A stretch of 64,000 nt of DNA from Acidovorax_G lacteus (GCF_039540375.1 NZ_BAABEX010000024.1:62001-126000); one strand, 5' to 3'. Shown: positions 47,209-56,756, numbered from the stretch's first letter. The notes: generated by a model from the letters alone, not told the origin. A program made the numbers and translations.

Positions 47209-47229
47209 AGGCCAAGCAACAGCCCGTGG

Positions 47230-47270
47230 CCGCGCAGGGTTGCAACGCATGCGAACGTTGCATGGCGCGG
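47230..47270. promoter_or_regulatory. two-tier hairpin between the desaturase and IPTL-CTERM genes
   Basis: An outer stem CCGCGC (47230-47235) / GCGCGG (47265-47270) encloses an inner stem TGCAACG (47241-47247) / CGTTGCA (47256-47262) with an 8-base loop. No T run follows, so it is either a weak terminator of the desaturase gene or a leader structure of the next gene. Confidence 0.4.
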
Positions 47271-47361
47271 CGGGTACAGACAAAGCCCGCATCCCTTGGT
47301 ACAAACCGCGTCCATTCAACAGGCGCTCAGCCGAAGCGCCGCTGTGTACCAGGGAGTTTTC

Positions 47362-47925
47362 ATGCACCGTTTTCGTGGCCCACTGATCCGTGCGGCCTTT
47401 GTCCTGTCCGCGCTAGCAGCAGCCCCCGCTGCGCACGCAGGGGTGGTCTTCACTTTCAGCAAGTCGTTTGCAGACGCGACGATTCCGCTCAACGGCTCCA
47501 CCGCGCTGACCTTCAACATCCAGCGCTTGGGCCCCGGCGGCGCCAACAACATCAACTTCACCGACCCCCTGCCCGCCGGGCTGGTGGTGTCCACGCCCAA
47601 CGGGCTGGCAGGCGACTGTGGGGTCGGCAGCGCCGTGACGGCGGTGGCGGGCAGCGGCAGCATTGCGCTGGCGGGCGGTACGCTGGCAGCGGGCGCCAAC
47701 TGCAGCTTCAGCGTGAATGTGACAGGCACCACCGCGGGCGCCAAAAACAACACCACCAGTGTGCTCAACAGCAGTTCAGGCAGCGCAGCCGCTGCCACCG
47801 CCACGCTCACCGTGCTGCCAGGTGCTGGCGGCACCACGGCCGTGCCCACGCTCAGCGAATGGGCGCTGATCCTGCTGGGGGCGGCGCTGGGCGCATCGGC
47901 TCTGCGCCGCGTGCGCAAGGGTTGA
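47362..47925 (+). CDS. secreted IPTL-CTERM protein with DUF11-like domain
   Basis: This 187-aa exported protein has a signal peptide MHRFRGPLIRAAFVLSALAA cleaved near AAHA. One beta-sandwich of the DUF11 kind follows (NINFTDPLPAGLVVSTPNGL; ANCSFSVNVTGTTAG). The C-terminus is a canonical IPTL-CTERM tail: VPTLSEWALILLGAALGASA then LRRVRKG. In known genomes this tail is recognised by exosortase XrtH; no exosortase gene is in the window. ATG 47362 has an AGGGAG ribosome site. Confidence 0.88.
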   Translation: MHRFRGPLIRAAFVLSALAAAPAAHAGVVFTFSKSFADATIPLNGSTALTFNIQRLGPGGANNINFTDPLPAGLVVSTPNGLAGDCGVGSAVTAVAGSGSIALAGGTLAAGANCSFSVNVTGTTAGAKNNTTSVLNSSSGSAAAATATLTVLPGAGGTTAVPTLSEWALILLGAALGASALRRVRKG

Positions 47926-47955
47926 GGGGCTGCGACCGCTGCGCCAGCGCTCGGA

Positions 47956-48873
47956 TCAGCCGCTGAAAAATGCTGCCAGCGCCTGCGCCGTCTCGGCCGG
48001 GCGCTCTTCGGGAATGAAGTGCCCCGCGGGCACGGCCTGTCCCGTCACGGTGCCTGCACACTGCGCCTGCCACAGCGCCAGCGGCTCGAACAGGCGGTGC
48101 ACCACGCCGTTGGCTCCCCACAGCACGAGCATGTCGCAGGCCACCCGGTGGCCGCGGGCGCGGCTGTCGCGGTCGTGCTCCAGGTCGATGCCGGCGCTTG
48201 CGCGGTAGTCCTCGCAGGCGGTGTGGATGGCTTCGGGGCGCGCAAAGCAGCGCTCGTATTCGGCCAGGGCCGCAGGCTCGATGTGGGCCAGCCCCCTGGT
48301 GCCCCAGCCGCCGAGCTTGGCATGCAGGTACTCGCGCCAGCAGCCTTCGATCATGCGCTCGGGCAGCGGTGCGGGCTGGATCAGGTGGAACCAGTGGTAG
48401 TAGGCGCGCGCAAACGCCATGTCGGTGCGTGCGTACATGTCGAGCGTGGGAGCGATGTCAAGCACGCAGAGCTTGCGCACCCGCGCTGCGTGGTCCAGCG
48501 CTAGGCGGTGCGCGACGCGGCCGCCACGGTCGTGGCCACACACAAAGAAACGTTCGATGCCCAGGGTGCTCATCACATCGGCCAGGTCCTGGGCCATGGC
48601 GCGCTTGCTGTGCGCCGCGTGGTCGCCGCCGCCCGGAGCCAGCGACGAATCGCCGTAGCCGCGCAGGTCGGGCATCACGAGGAAGAAACGGTCGGCCAAG
48701 GCCAGCGCCATGCGCCGCCACAGCACATGCGTTTGCGGGAACCCATGCACCAGCAGCACCGCGGGGCGCTGAGCGTTGCCCAGCGTGCGCACGAACAGGC
48801 GTGAGCCCTGGGTGTCGATATGACGGGCGGTGAAGGCCTCGAAGCCTTCAGGCGCGGGGGTGGCAGTCGTCAT
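47956..48873 (-). CDS. alpha/beta hydrolase, haloacetate-dehalogenase-like
   Basis: This is a 305-aa alpha/beta hydrolase. The oxyanion segment is LLVHGFPQTHVLWRR near 40 and the nucleophile elbow GHDRGGRVAHRLALDH near 115 (Asp, not Ser). The catalytic His is in AGHFIPEE near 283. The Asp nucleophile, RGYGDS (the carboxylate-binding arginine pair is only half kept), HW in YYHWFHLIQP near 163, and Tyr in EDYRASAGID near 223 parallel fluoroacetate dehalogenase. Epoxide hydrolase is an alternative. MTTATPAPEG at 48873 is the start; pncC stops 31 bp upstream. Confidence 0.85.
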   Translation of the reverse strand: MTTATPAPEGFEAFTARHIDTQGSRLFVRTLGNAQRPAVLLVHGFPQTHVLWRRMALALADRFFLVMPDLRGYGDSSLAPGGGDHAAHSKRAMAQDLADVMSTLGIERFFVCGHDRGGRVAHRLALDHAARVRKLCVLDIAPTLDMYARTDMAFARAYYHWFHLIQPAPLPERMIEGCWREYLHAKLGGWGTRGLAHIEPAALAEYERCFARPEAIHTACEDYRASAGIDLEHDRDSRARGHRVACDMLVLWGANGVVHRLFEPLALWQAQCAGTVTGQAVPAGHFIPEERPAETAQALAAFFSG

Positions 48874-48904
48874 GGGAATTTCCAGGTATCCCCCGCCGCA
48901 GGCC

Positions 48905-49399
48905 TTAGGCCGCGGCGAGCAAGGCGTGCAGGCGGGCAAGCGCATGGCGCACCGTCGCGGCGCGCACGGCCGCGCGGTCACCGGCAAAGTGCTGGCATTC
49001 GCTGTGGGTGCGGCCCCGCACATGCCAGGCCAGCCATACCGTGCCCACGGGCTTGGCGGGCGTGCCGCCCGTGGGGCCGGCCACGCCGGTCACCGCCAGG
49101 CTGGCCTGCGCGGCCGAACGGGCCACCGCGCCTTCGGCCATGGCACGGGCCACAGGCTCGCTCACGGCGCCGTGCGCGTCGATGAGCGCGGCGGGCACGC
49201 CCAGCATGTCGGACTTGGCGGCGTTGGAGTACGTGACGAAGCCGCGGTCGAACCACTGGCTGGAGCCCGAACGATCGGTACAAGCCGCGGCAATCAGGCC
49301 ACCGGTGCAGCTCTCGGCCGTGGCCAGCAACAGGCCCTGCGCCAGCAGGGTCTCAGAAATCGGCACCAAATCGGGCTCCAACCCAGCAAAGTCAAGCAC
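48905..49399 (-). CDS. pncC: nicotinamide-nucleotide amidohydrolase (PncC / CinA C-terminal domain)
   Basis: The enzyme deamidates NMN to nicotinate mononucleotide in pyridine-nucleotide recycling. The 164-aa protein is the stand-alone CinA C-terminal domain: LLATAESCTGGLIAAACTD (catalytic Ser/Lys region, residues 25-43), GFVTYSNAAKSDMLGV near 55 and TGVAGPTGGTPAKPVGTVW near 105. The start is GTG 49399, preceded after 6 nt by AGGAG; both lie inside a half copy of the 48-bp repeat. pgpA lies just upstream. Confidence 0.93.
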   Translation of the reverse strand: MLDFAGLEPDLVPISETLLAQGLLLATAESCTGGLIAAACTDRSGSSQWFDRGFVTYSNAAKSDMLGVPAALIDAHGAVSEPVARAMAEGAVARSAAQASLAVTGVAGPTGGTPAKPVGTVWLAWHVRGRTHSECQHFAGDRAAVRAATVRHALARLHALLAAA

Positions 49400-49421
49400 A
49401 AGCAGCTCCTATTTCAATAGC
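49393..49421 (-). repeat. half copy of the 48-bp repeat forming the pncC/cinA start region
   Basis: CAAGCACAAGCAGC is the right arm of the 48-bp element, and ATAGC (49417-49421) keeps the 17-bp spacing of the inner repeat. The left arm is absent, and the inner GCTAT has become GCTCC. On the minus strand that change reads AGGAG, the ribosome site of pncC, and the arm contributes GTG as its start codon. Confidence 0.65.
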
Positions 49422-49446
49422 ACACCATGCCCATTCAGCGAGGCTC

Positions 49447-50025
49447 TCAGCCCATGAAGCGCCACACCGCGAGCACCAGCAGGGTACAAAACGCGGCCAC
49501 GAGGTCGTCCCACAGAATGCCCCAGCCACCGCGCCAGCCCAGACCCTTGAAGCAGGCGTCGGCCCAGGCCACCGGGCCGGGTTTGACGGCGTCGAAAAAG
49601 CGGAACAGCGCAAACGCGGCGAGCTGGCCCCAGCCGCCCATGGGCATGGCCAGCCAGAGCACGATCCAGAACGCCACGACTTCGTCCCACACGATGCTGC
49701 CCGGATCGGCCATACCCAAGTGGCGTGCCGTGAGCGTGCAGGCCCACCAGCCCAGCGGCAGCGCGACCGCGATGGCCAGCCCCAGCCCCCAGGCCCCAAG
49801 GCCATACCACAGCAGCAAGCCCGACAGCCAGGCCCACAGCGTGCCCACGGTGCCCGGGGCCACGCGCGACAGGCCCGCGCCGAAGCCCAGCGCAATCCAG
49901 TGCGCGGGGTGGGCGAGCATGAAGCCCACGCTGGCGCGCCGCGGTGCGGCAGGCGGGGTGCCGCGCGGCGGCGGCAGGGTGGAGGCCACAGGTTCGGCCA
50001 GCGGATCAGGGGCGTGCGGGGTCAT
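49447..50025 (-). CDS. pgpA: phosphatidylglycerophosphatase A
   Basis: PgpA dephosphorylates phosphatidylglycerophosphate in the inner membrane. The 192-aa protein has the family segments WIALGFGAGLSRVAPGTVGTL (residues 43-63), DPGSIVWDEVVAFWIVL near 105, FRFFDAVKPGP near 140 and GGWGILWDDLVAAFCTL near 165. About four membrane helices are predicted. The N-terminal 30 residues are a Pro-rich extension. pgpA-cinA with thiL upstream is a common proteobacterial order; here thiL lies 10 kb away. Confidence 0.93.
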   Translation of the reverse strand: MTPHAPDPLAEPVASTLPPPRGTPPAAPRRASVGFMLAHPAHWIALGFGAGLSRVAPGTVGTLWAWLSGLLLWYGLGAWGLGLAIAVALPLGWWACTLTARHLGMADPGSIVWDEVVAFWIVLWLAMPMGGWGQLAAFALFRFFDAVKPGPVAWADACFKGLGWRGGWGILWDDLVAAFCTLLVLAVWRFMG

Positions 50026-50196
50026 GCAAAGCGGCGGGCAGACAGCGCCCGGGCGGCCACATGCCGCACGGGGCGGCCCTGATTGTCGGGCCAATCGACG
50101 CGGCGCGCAGCCGCCGGGGCACCCGGGCTGGCATCGGCCTCCAAGCAGTAGCGGCCACACGGCGCGGGCCGCAGCGGCTGCGCACGACAACGAGGC

Positions 50197-51855
50197 TCAG
50201 GGCTTTTCGACCACCGCCAGGTCGCGCGGATAGCGCACCCAGTGCTCGGCGCTGAAGCTGGCCGTGGTGCCGGGGGCCAGTTCCTGTCGCCAGGCCACCA
50301 GGCCGGGCTGGCGGTTCCAGGCGGCATCGACCACCGGGGGCTGGTAGCGCGACTCGATCTCGATGCGCTCGTGGCGCGACAGCGGTGCGGCATGCAGCAC
50401 CTGCAGCGTCACCGGGCTGCGGTGGCGGCTTTCGATGCGGTAGTCGCGGCGCAGGCGGCGCTCGGTGCGCGTGCCACCAAAACCGGCGGTTGCCGTCTGG
50501 TCCTGCGGAGTGTCGGCCTGCACCACCAGCAGCTCGTCCCGGCCAAAGGACAGCGCCCAGGGGCTGGCCGCGCCATCCAGCCGGCCCGTGCCCGCCTGGC
50601 TGCCGTCGCGCAGCAGCGTGACGCTCGCACTGGGCCAGACGCCGGGGGGCGTGGGCAGTTCGGCCACCACGTACGCCACCGGCTCCACCGCCGGGGCCAC
50701 GCGGCTGAGCACGGTGGCGGGCAGGGTCACGGTCTCCAGGGTGAGGGCGACTTTTTCGCTGCCCGAGGGCACGGTGATGCGCTGCGGCACGCTGAACTCG
50801 GTGGCAAAGCGGCCCTCGGTCACGGTCACATCAAAGCTTGGGGGCGGGGCTTCGGCTGCGCGTGCCAGCATCACCGGAGCGGGTGCCGGCATTGCCAGGT
50901 TTGCGGCCGCAGCGGCAGGTGTGGGCGGCGGCGGGGGCGGCGCCACATCCCAGGTGCTGCTGCGCGGCAGGCGGCCCTGCGTGGCGCGCAGCGACTGGCC
51001 GGTGGAAAGCACCAGCGGCACCTGGACCCAGTCTTCGCCGCTGGCTTGCGCCACCAGGGCCTGGCGCTCCATCGTGACGGTGCGGCGCGCCGTGTCGAGG
51101 CTGGCGCGGTAGGTGGGCTGCCAGCCCGGGCCGCGCAGGGTGTAGGCCAGGCGCAGATCGCCGTCGCGCTCGGCCGCTACGCGCAGGGTGACCGTGGTCA
51201 CGCGCGAGCGCTGCTGCGCCGTGCGGTCGCGCTCGGCCTGCAAGGGACGCAGCGACTGCTCCAGCGCCTGCAGGCGGCGCTCGATCTGGTGGCTGCGCGT
51301 CTGGGCCTCCAGCGTGGCGCGGCGCAGCGCGTCGGCCGTGGCTCCGATCTGGCCAGGCGCCGGTACCGGGCCGACTCCGCCAGCGGCGGAGGCCGACGCG
51401 GGCTGCGCAGGCAAGCCGGCCACGCTGCGCAGGTAGCCCTGGGCCACCTGCTCGGCCATGGCCTCGGCGCGTACCTGGGCGATCTGGTCTTCCAGCGCGC
51501 GAATGCGGCCGTCGAGCGCACTGGCGCAGCTGGGCTGGGCCTCGCGCTCCTCGGTGCGCACCTGCAACTCGCCCCAGCGGATGCCCGCATCGGCATCGAC
51601 CTGCAGGGTTTGCGCGTCGATGCCCGCAGGCAGACAGGTGAGCGTGAGGCTGCGCGCGCCCGTGGCCACGCGCACCGTGCGCTCGACCACGGCACTGCCC
51701 GCATACACCGTGACGCGGCTGAGGCGCGAAGCGTGCGGACCCTCGGCCGCGGGCACGGTCTGCGCGGTCGCCAGGCCTGCCAGCAGGCCGGTACAGGCGC
51801 CCAGCAGCAGAACGTTGCGGGCGATCTGCCGACCGGGATGGATGGAACATGTCAT
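50197..51855 (-). CDS. DUF4139 (MuiA-type) exported protein
   Basis: This is a 552-aa predicted periplasmic or outer-surface protein. The signal peptide runs to about residue 31 (LLLGACTGLLAGLATAQT). A DUF4140 N-terminal domain (SRVTVYAGSAVVERTVRVA), a coiled-coil region with RIRALEDQIAQVRAEAMAEQ and RRLQALEQSLRPLQAERDR (about 105-210), and the DUF4139 beta domain follow (YTLRGPGWQPTYRASLDT; a Pro/Ala linker near 310; LRRDYRIESRH). The family includes proteins called mucoidy inhibitor MuiA; function is unproven. Its start overlaps the stop of the BvgS-like kinase (ATGA), an unusual coupling of an exported protein to a sensor. The 171 bp downstream (50026-50196) hold nothing recognised. Confidence 0.87.
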   Translation of the reverse strand: MTCSIHPGRQIARNVLLLGACTGLLAGLATAQTVPAAEGPHASRLSRVTVYAGSAVVERTVRVATGARSLTLTCLPAGIDAQTLQVDADAGIRWGELQVRTEEREAQPSCASALDGRIRALEDQIAQVRAEAMAEQVAQGYLRSVAGLPAQPASASAAGGVGPVPAPGQIGATADALRRATLEAQTRSHQIERRLQALEQSLRPLQAERDRTAQQRSRVTTVTLRVAAERDGDLRLAYTLRGPGWQPTYRASLDTARRTVTMERQALVAQASGEDWVQVPLVLSTGQSLRATQGRLPRSSTWDVAPPPPPPTPAAAAANLAMPAPAPVMLARAAEAPPPSFDVTVTEGRFATEFSVPQRITVPSGSEKVALTLETVTLPATVLSRVAPAVEPVAYVVAELPTPPGVWPSASVTLLRDGSQAGTGRLDGAASPWALSFGRDELLVVQADTPQDQTATAGFGGTRTERRLRRDYRIESRHRSPVTLQVLHAAPLSRHERIEIESRYQPPVVDAAWNRQPGLVAWRQELAPGTTASFSAEHWVRYPRDLAVVEKP

Positions 51856-54800
51856 GCGAAATCTCCAGGGGAGCGGGCCTGTGCCAGGGGCGGGGGAGCG
51901 GGGGGCGGCAGCACCAGCCCGGTGGCTGCCAGGCCCTGGTGCATCAGACGATGGGCCTCGTCAAAGTCGTACGCACGTGCGGCGGTGAGCACATCGGTCA
52001 GCGCCACACCCAGCACCTGCGCCCAGGCATCGGCCTCGCGCTCCAGGTCGCCCACACTGGCGAAATCGCCAATGCGCAGACGCTCGAGCATGGCCAGGCA
52101 GCGATCCGGCGAGGGCACAGCCACGCCCGTGGCAGCAGGCGCCCCACCCGAGGCCCCGGAGAGCGCCGCCTGCACGCCTGCGACCAGGGCCTGCAGGGGC
52201 GTGGCCAGGCGCTCCAACAGCGGCGCGATGGCCGCCATATCGGCACCCGCCAGCAGCGCCTGCTCCAGCGCCGCCGCATCGCCCTGCACGCCCGCCGCCC
52301 CCACCTGGCCCGCCACGCCCTTGAGCGAATGGGCCAGGCGCACCGCAGTGTCGCGGTCGGCCTGTTGCAGCGCCGCACGCACGGCCTCCACCGCCCCGGA
52401 CTGGCTGTGCGCAAAGCGTTGCAGCAGCGAGCGGTACAGCGCATCGCGCCCCAAGGCACGGCGAAGGCCCGCCGCAGCATCCAGCCCGGGTACGGCCTGC
52501 AACTGCGCGAGCAGGGCTTGCGCATCGGCGCTGGGCTCGGGCGAGGCTGGCCCTGGTGCGTGCGGCGCCGTGGCATGCCGCGCCGGAATCCAGCGCAGCA
52601 GCGCACGCGCCAGCACATCGGGATCAATGGGCTTGGGCACGTGGTCGTTCATGCCTGCGTCCAGGCAGCGGCGACGGTCGCTGTCCATGGCATTGGCCGT
52701 CATCGCGATGATGGGCAGATCGCTCCACCGGGCCTGCTTGCGGATCTCGCGCGTGGCCGTGAAGCCGTCCATCACCGGCATTTGCAGGTCCATGAGCACT
52801 GCGTCGTAGATGCTGTGTTCAAGACGCTGCAGCGCCTGTGCGCCATCGGCCGCAAGGTCCACGGCCAGGCCTTCGGCGGCCAGCAGTTCGCAGGCCACCT
52901 CCTGGTTGAGCAGGTTGTCTTCCACCAGCAGCACCCGGGCGCCTGCAATGCGGTCCAGCCCCATGCCCTGCGCCGCCCCCGGGGCTGGCGCACTGGCCCG
53001 TACGCTGGCCGGGCGGCTTGAGCCCAGCGCCTGCATGGCCGCATCGAACAGATGCGAGGCCGCCACAGGCTTGGTGAGCACCTGCGCCACGCCACACTGG
53101 CGCGCCTCGCGCAACAGGTCTTCGCGCTCCTGGCCCGTGACCATCACGATCTGCGGCCGGTGCGTCAGGGGCAAGGCCTGCAGCGCGCGCGCGGTTGCAA
53201 TGCCATCAGGCGCTGGCATCTGCCAGTCCAGAAAGACCAGTTCAAAGGGTTCCCCCGCCTCTTGTGCACGCCGCACGGCATCGATGGCCTCGGTACCAGA
53301 CGCCGCCTGGGCGACCACGAAGGTCATGCTGCGCAACTGATCGGCCAGCACGTCGCGGGCCGCCGCGTGGTCGTCGACCACCAGCACATGGCGGCCGCGC
53401 AGATCCGGCTCGGGCAGGTGGGGCACGGCGGCTTGCGAGCCCCGGGCCACGCGCACCGTGAACCAAAAGCGCGAACCTACCCCCGGCGTGCTCTCGACCC
53501 CCACGTCCCCCCCCATGAGCTGCGCCAGGCTCTTGCTGATGGCCAGGCCCAGTCCGGTGCCACCGTACTTGCGCGTGGTCGAGGTGTCGGCCTGCTCAAA
53601 GCTGCGGAACAGCCGCTGCTGGTGCTCGGCGTCGATACCGATGCCGGTGTCCTGCACCTCCAGGCGCAACAGCAGCTCGTCGCCCTGGGCCATCACGAGC
53701 CGCACACGCAGGGCGATCTCACCCTGCTCGGTGAACTTCACGGCGTTGTTCACGTAGTTGAGCAGCACCTGACTGATGCGCAGTGGATCACCCACCAGCT
53801 GCAAGGGCACATCGGCACCGGTGTCCACAATGAACTCCAGCCCCTTGGCCAGCACCTTGTCCATCACGAAGGTGCCCACCTGGTGCAACAAGTCCTCGAG
53901 GTTGAACTCCACGCGCTCGACCGAGAGCTTGCCCGCCTCGATCTTCGAGAAGTCCAGGATGTCGTTGATCAGCCCCAGCAGGTGCTGGCTGGAGCCGCGG
54001 ATCTTGTGCAGGTAGTCCTGCTGCTTGTCCGACAGGGGTGTTTTGGCCAGCAGATGCGACATGCCCACGATCGAGTTCATGGGCGTGCGAATCTCGTGGC
54101 TCATGTTGGCCAGAAAGTCGGCCTTGGAACGGGCCGCGTCCTCGGCCAGCTTGCGGGCGCGCTTGAGCTCGTCCATCACGGCGTGTTCAATGCTGATGTC
54201 GTCCACCATGACCACCCGGCCACGGCTCAGATCACCCGCGTCCAGCGCGCGGACCGACAGACGCACCCAGAACGTGCTGTCGTCGCGACGGCGTGCCAGC
54301 TGCTCCATCGAGAAGGTTTCGCCGTGGGCCAGACGCTGCTCGATGCTCTCGGTCTCATGGCGCCATGCCGACTCTTCTGCGTACAGCATCTGCACCGGCT
54401 GGCCGTGCAGCGCCCCCCGTTCGTAGCCCAGCATCTCTTCCAGCCGACGGTTGCATTGCAGAACGCGCCCGTCCTGTTCCAGCAGGATGCCCAGGCTGGC
54501 GGCATCCAGAATCGCCTGCTGCTGGGCATTGGCCCGCTGCAGTTGCTCGGTGGCGGTGCGCTCAGCGGTCACGTCCACAATCACCCCTGCAAGCCCCCGC
54601 GAGGGATCTTGGCGGTCCATCACCTGAGCGGACATATGGCCCCAGAAGCGCGATCCGTCGCGGCGCACCAGCTCGCGCACCCCCTCAAAGTACCCGGTCT
54701 CGGCGAGCGCCCGGGACAGCGCTGCGCCCACGTCGCTGTAGGCGTCTTCATCGGGGTACCACAGGCGTGTCTGCTGGCCCTGCATCTCGCCTGGCCCATA

Positions 54801-56756
54801 GCCGAACAGAGTCTCCAGCGCACGGTTGCAGCGCAGGATGGTGCGGCCCTTGACGAACACGAGACCCACCGTGGCCGCATCGAACAGGGCCTGTTGCTCG
54901 GCGTTGGCTTCCTTCAGGGTCTGGGCCATGGCAGCCAGCGCGGCAGTGCGCTCGGCCACCGTGGCCTCCAGGCTCTGCTGGTGCGCCGCCAGCGCCCGCT
55001 CCGCACGCTTTTGTGCGGTGATGTCGTCCCATACCACATGCAGCACCACACGGCCGTCCTGCTGCAGCGCCGTCAGCAGCACACGGGCCGTGAACAGGGA
55101 GCCATCGTCACGGCGGTGCTCCCATTCGAAGGCATGGGCACCGCGCTCGATGGCCAGGTGCATCATGCGCAGCCCCTTGGCCAAGGACGACTCGCCGTCG
55201 GGCTGATGGGCTGGCGACATCTCGATGAGCGAGCGCCCCAGCAGTTGATCGGCATCCTGAAGGTGCAGCAAACCAAGCGAGGCAGCGTTGACCGCGATGA
55301 CCTTGCGATCGGCCACGAGCACGCTGGGCTGGTGCGTGAGTTCAAACAGGTTGCGGAACTGGGCCTCGCTCTGCTGCAAGCGTTCTTCGGCCGCACGGCG
55401 CTGCAGCATGCCCGCCATGCGCTCGGCCACGGCATCGATGAGCTCACGCTCTTCGTGCAGGAACGGGCCGTCGTCCTGCACCGGCGATGCAAAGCGGTAG
55501 GCCACCGTCACGCGGCCGCGCACGGTACTACCCACGCGAATGTCGGCACTGAGCTGGGCCACGGCGCCCTGCAGGCTGCCCGTTTCGGCCCCGACGCCAT
55601 CGATCTCGACCCGGGCCACGGCCATGTCAGGGTGCAACCAGCCCATGGGCAGAAGCCGCGCCACCTGCTCCAGCACGTCGGCCATGGGGCGCGAAAGATC
55701 CTCGCTTGCACGGAACACGGCATACAGGCAGCGCTGCTCTTTCACGCGTTCGCGCAGCACGGTCTGGGCCTGCATCAGGTCGGCGGTGCGCCGCTGCACC
55801 TCACTGCGCATGGAGCGCACCCAGATCACAAGCAGCAGCACCAGCGTGGCCAGCACGCCCCCCGCAATGCCCAGGTGGCGCAGGACAGCAGGCTGCTCGG
55901 GCTGCGGCACGGGGGCGCCGAGCCAGCGGTTCTCGATGCGCCGCCGCTCGGCCAGACCCACCCGCGCCCAACCCTCCGTCACGCGGGCAAAGGTGGCGCG
56001 ATCACCGCGGCGCACAGCCCAGTGCCCTGTGGCGGAATAGAGCGGCGGTGTATGGCGAAACGACTCGGACGCCCCGAGGCGCCCCAGGTGGTAGTTGGCC
56101 TGCACCGTATGGGCACAAAACACCCGCACCTCCTGCCGGACGGCGGCCTCCACCATCTCGCCGTAGCTGCGGTAGGTTTGGATGCTTGGGATACCAGCCG
56201 CCAGCAGATGGGTTTGGCAGGCATCGCCCGCCCCCACACCCACCACGTAGCCCCGTGCCGTGGCCGCATCCACAATGCCAGCGATGCTTGCATCGTGGTA
56301 CAGGGCCACGTCGAGTTGCATGTACGGCTCGGAAAATTCGTAGCGGCGGCGGCGCTCCTCGGTGACCGTGATGCCGTCGATCACATCGGCCTGTCCTGCA
56401 TCCAGCTGGGCCAGCGCATCGGCCCATGCCGTGGCCACAAACTGCACCGGCTGGCCGGTGCGTTGGCTCCACAGCGTCCACAAGTCCACATACAAGCCGC
56501 GCAGAACGCCATCGCCGTCCCGAAAAGCCAGCGGCGGGAACTGATCGTTCAGAGCCACCCGCAACGCAGGCCCTGCCGGCACAGAGGCCGGGGAGGCCAA
56601 CGCGTCGGCCGGGCTCGGCACGGACTCGGTGGCCCGCACGGGCAGCACCAGCAACAGACCCGCCAGCGCGACGGCCAGCGACAGCCGTGGCGCGCATACC
56701 GCGCACCATCCGGCCCACCGCCAGAACGCCCCGTGCCTGCGCCCTGCCGCACTCAC
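51852..56756 (-). CDS. BvgS-like hybrid histidine kinase (SBP3, GAF, PAS, HisKA, HATPase, 2 REC, HPt)
   Basis: This is a 1634-aa inner-membrane sensor. After a signal segment, a periplasmic solute-binding (type 3) domain spans about 60-290 (LRVALNDQFPPLAFRDGDG; DVIDGITVTEERRRRYEFSE). A membrane helix near 310-330, a GAF-like region and three PAS modules follow. The kinase core has FLANMSHEIRTPMNSIVGMS near 920, then NYVNNAVKFTEQG and DTGIGI. Two receivers (LVFLDWQMPAPDG; AVLMDLQMPVMDG) and an HPt domain (VRLAHSLKGVAGQVGAAG) complete it. It should bind a small periplasmic ligand. Start and stop overlap the neighbours by four bases, coupling regulator, kinase and DUF4139 protein. Confidence 0.94.
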   Translation of the reverse strand: MSAAGRRHGAFWRWAGWCAVCAPRLSLAVALAGLLLVLPVRATESVPSPADALASPASVPAGPALRVALNDQFPPLAFRDGDGVLRGLYVDLWTLWSQRTGQPVQFVATAWADALAQLDAGQADVIDGITVTEERRRRYEFSEPYMQLDVALYHDASIAGIVDAATARGYVVGVGAGDACQTHLLAAGIPSIQTYRSYGEMVEAAVRQEVRVFCAHTVQANYHLGRLGASESFRHTPPLYSATGHWAVRRGDRATFARVTEGWARVGLAERRRIENRWLGAPVPQPEQPAVLRHLGIAGGVLATLVLLLVIWVRSMRSEVQRRTADLMQAQTVLRERVKEQRCLYAVFRASEDLSRPMADVLEQVARLLPMGWLHPDMAVARVEIDGVGAETGSLQGAVAQLSADIRVGSTVRGRVTVAYRFASPVQDDGPFLHEERELIDAVAERMAGMLQRRAAEERLQQSEAQFRNLFELTHQPSVLVADRKVIAVNAASLGLLHLQDADQLLGRSLIEMSPAHQPDGESSLAKGLRMMHLAIERGAHAFEWEHRRDDGSLFTARVLLTALQQDGRVVLHVVWDDITAQKRAERALAAHQQSLEATVAERTAALAAMAQTLKEANAEQQALFDAATVGLVFVKGRTILRCNRALETLFGYGPGEMQGQQTRLWYPDEDAYSDVGAALSRALAETGYFEGVRELVRRDGSRFWGHMSAQVMDRQDPSRGLAGVIVDVTAERTATEQLQRANAQQQAILDAASLGILLEQDGRVLQCNRRLEEMLGYERGALHGQPVQMLYAEESAWRHETESIEQRLAHGETFSMEQLARRRDDSTFWVRLSVRALDAGDLSRGRVVMVDDISIEHAVMDELKRARKLAEDAARSKADFLANMSHEIRTPMNSIVGMSHLLAKTPLSDKQQDYLHKIRGSSQHLLGLINDILDFSKIEAGKLSVERVEFNLEDLLHQVGTFVMDKVLAKGLEFIVDTGADVPLQLVGDPLRISQVLLNYVNNAVKFTEQGEIALRVRLVMAQGDELLLRLEVQDTGIGIDAEHQQRLFRSFEQADTSTTRKYGGTGLGLAISKSLAQLMGGDVGVESTPGVGSRFWFTVRVARGSQAAVPHLPEPDLRGRHVLVVDDHAAARDVLADQLRSMTFVVAQAASGTEAIDAVRRAQEAGEPFELVFLDWQMPAPDGIATARALQALPLTHRPQIVMVTGQEREDLLREARQCGVAQVLTKPVAASHLFDAAMQALGSSRPASVRASAPAPGAAQGMGLDRIAGARVLLVEDNLLNQEVACELLAAEGLAVDLAADGAQALQRLEHSIYDAVLMDLQMPVMDGFTATREIRKQARWSDLPIIAMTANAMDSDRRRCLDAGMNDHVPKPIDPDVLARALLRWIPARHATAPHAPGPASPEPSADAQALLAQLQAVPGLDAAAGLRRALGRDALYRSLLQRFAHSQSGAVEAVRAALQQADRDTAVRLAHSLKGVAGQVGAAGVQGDAAALEQALLAGADMAAIAPLLERLATPLQALVAGVQAALSGASGGAPAATGVAVPSPDRCLAMLERLRIGDFASVGDLEREADAWAQVLGVALTDVLTAARAYDFDEAHRLMHQGLAATGLVLPPPAPPPLAQARSPGDFA

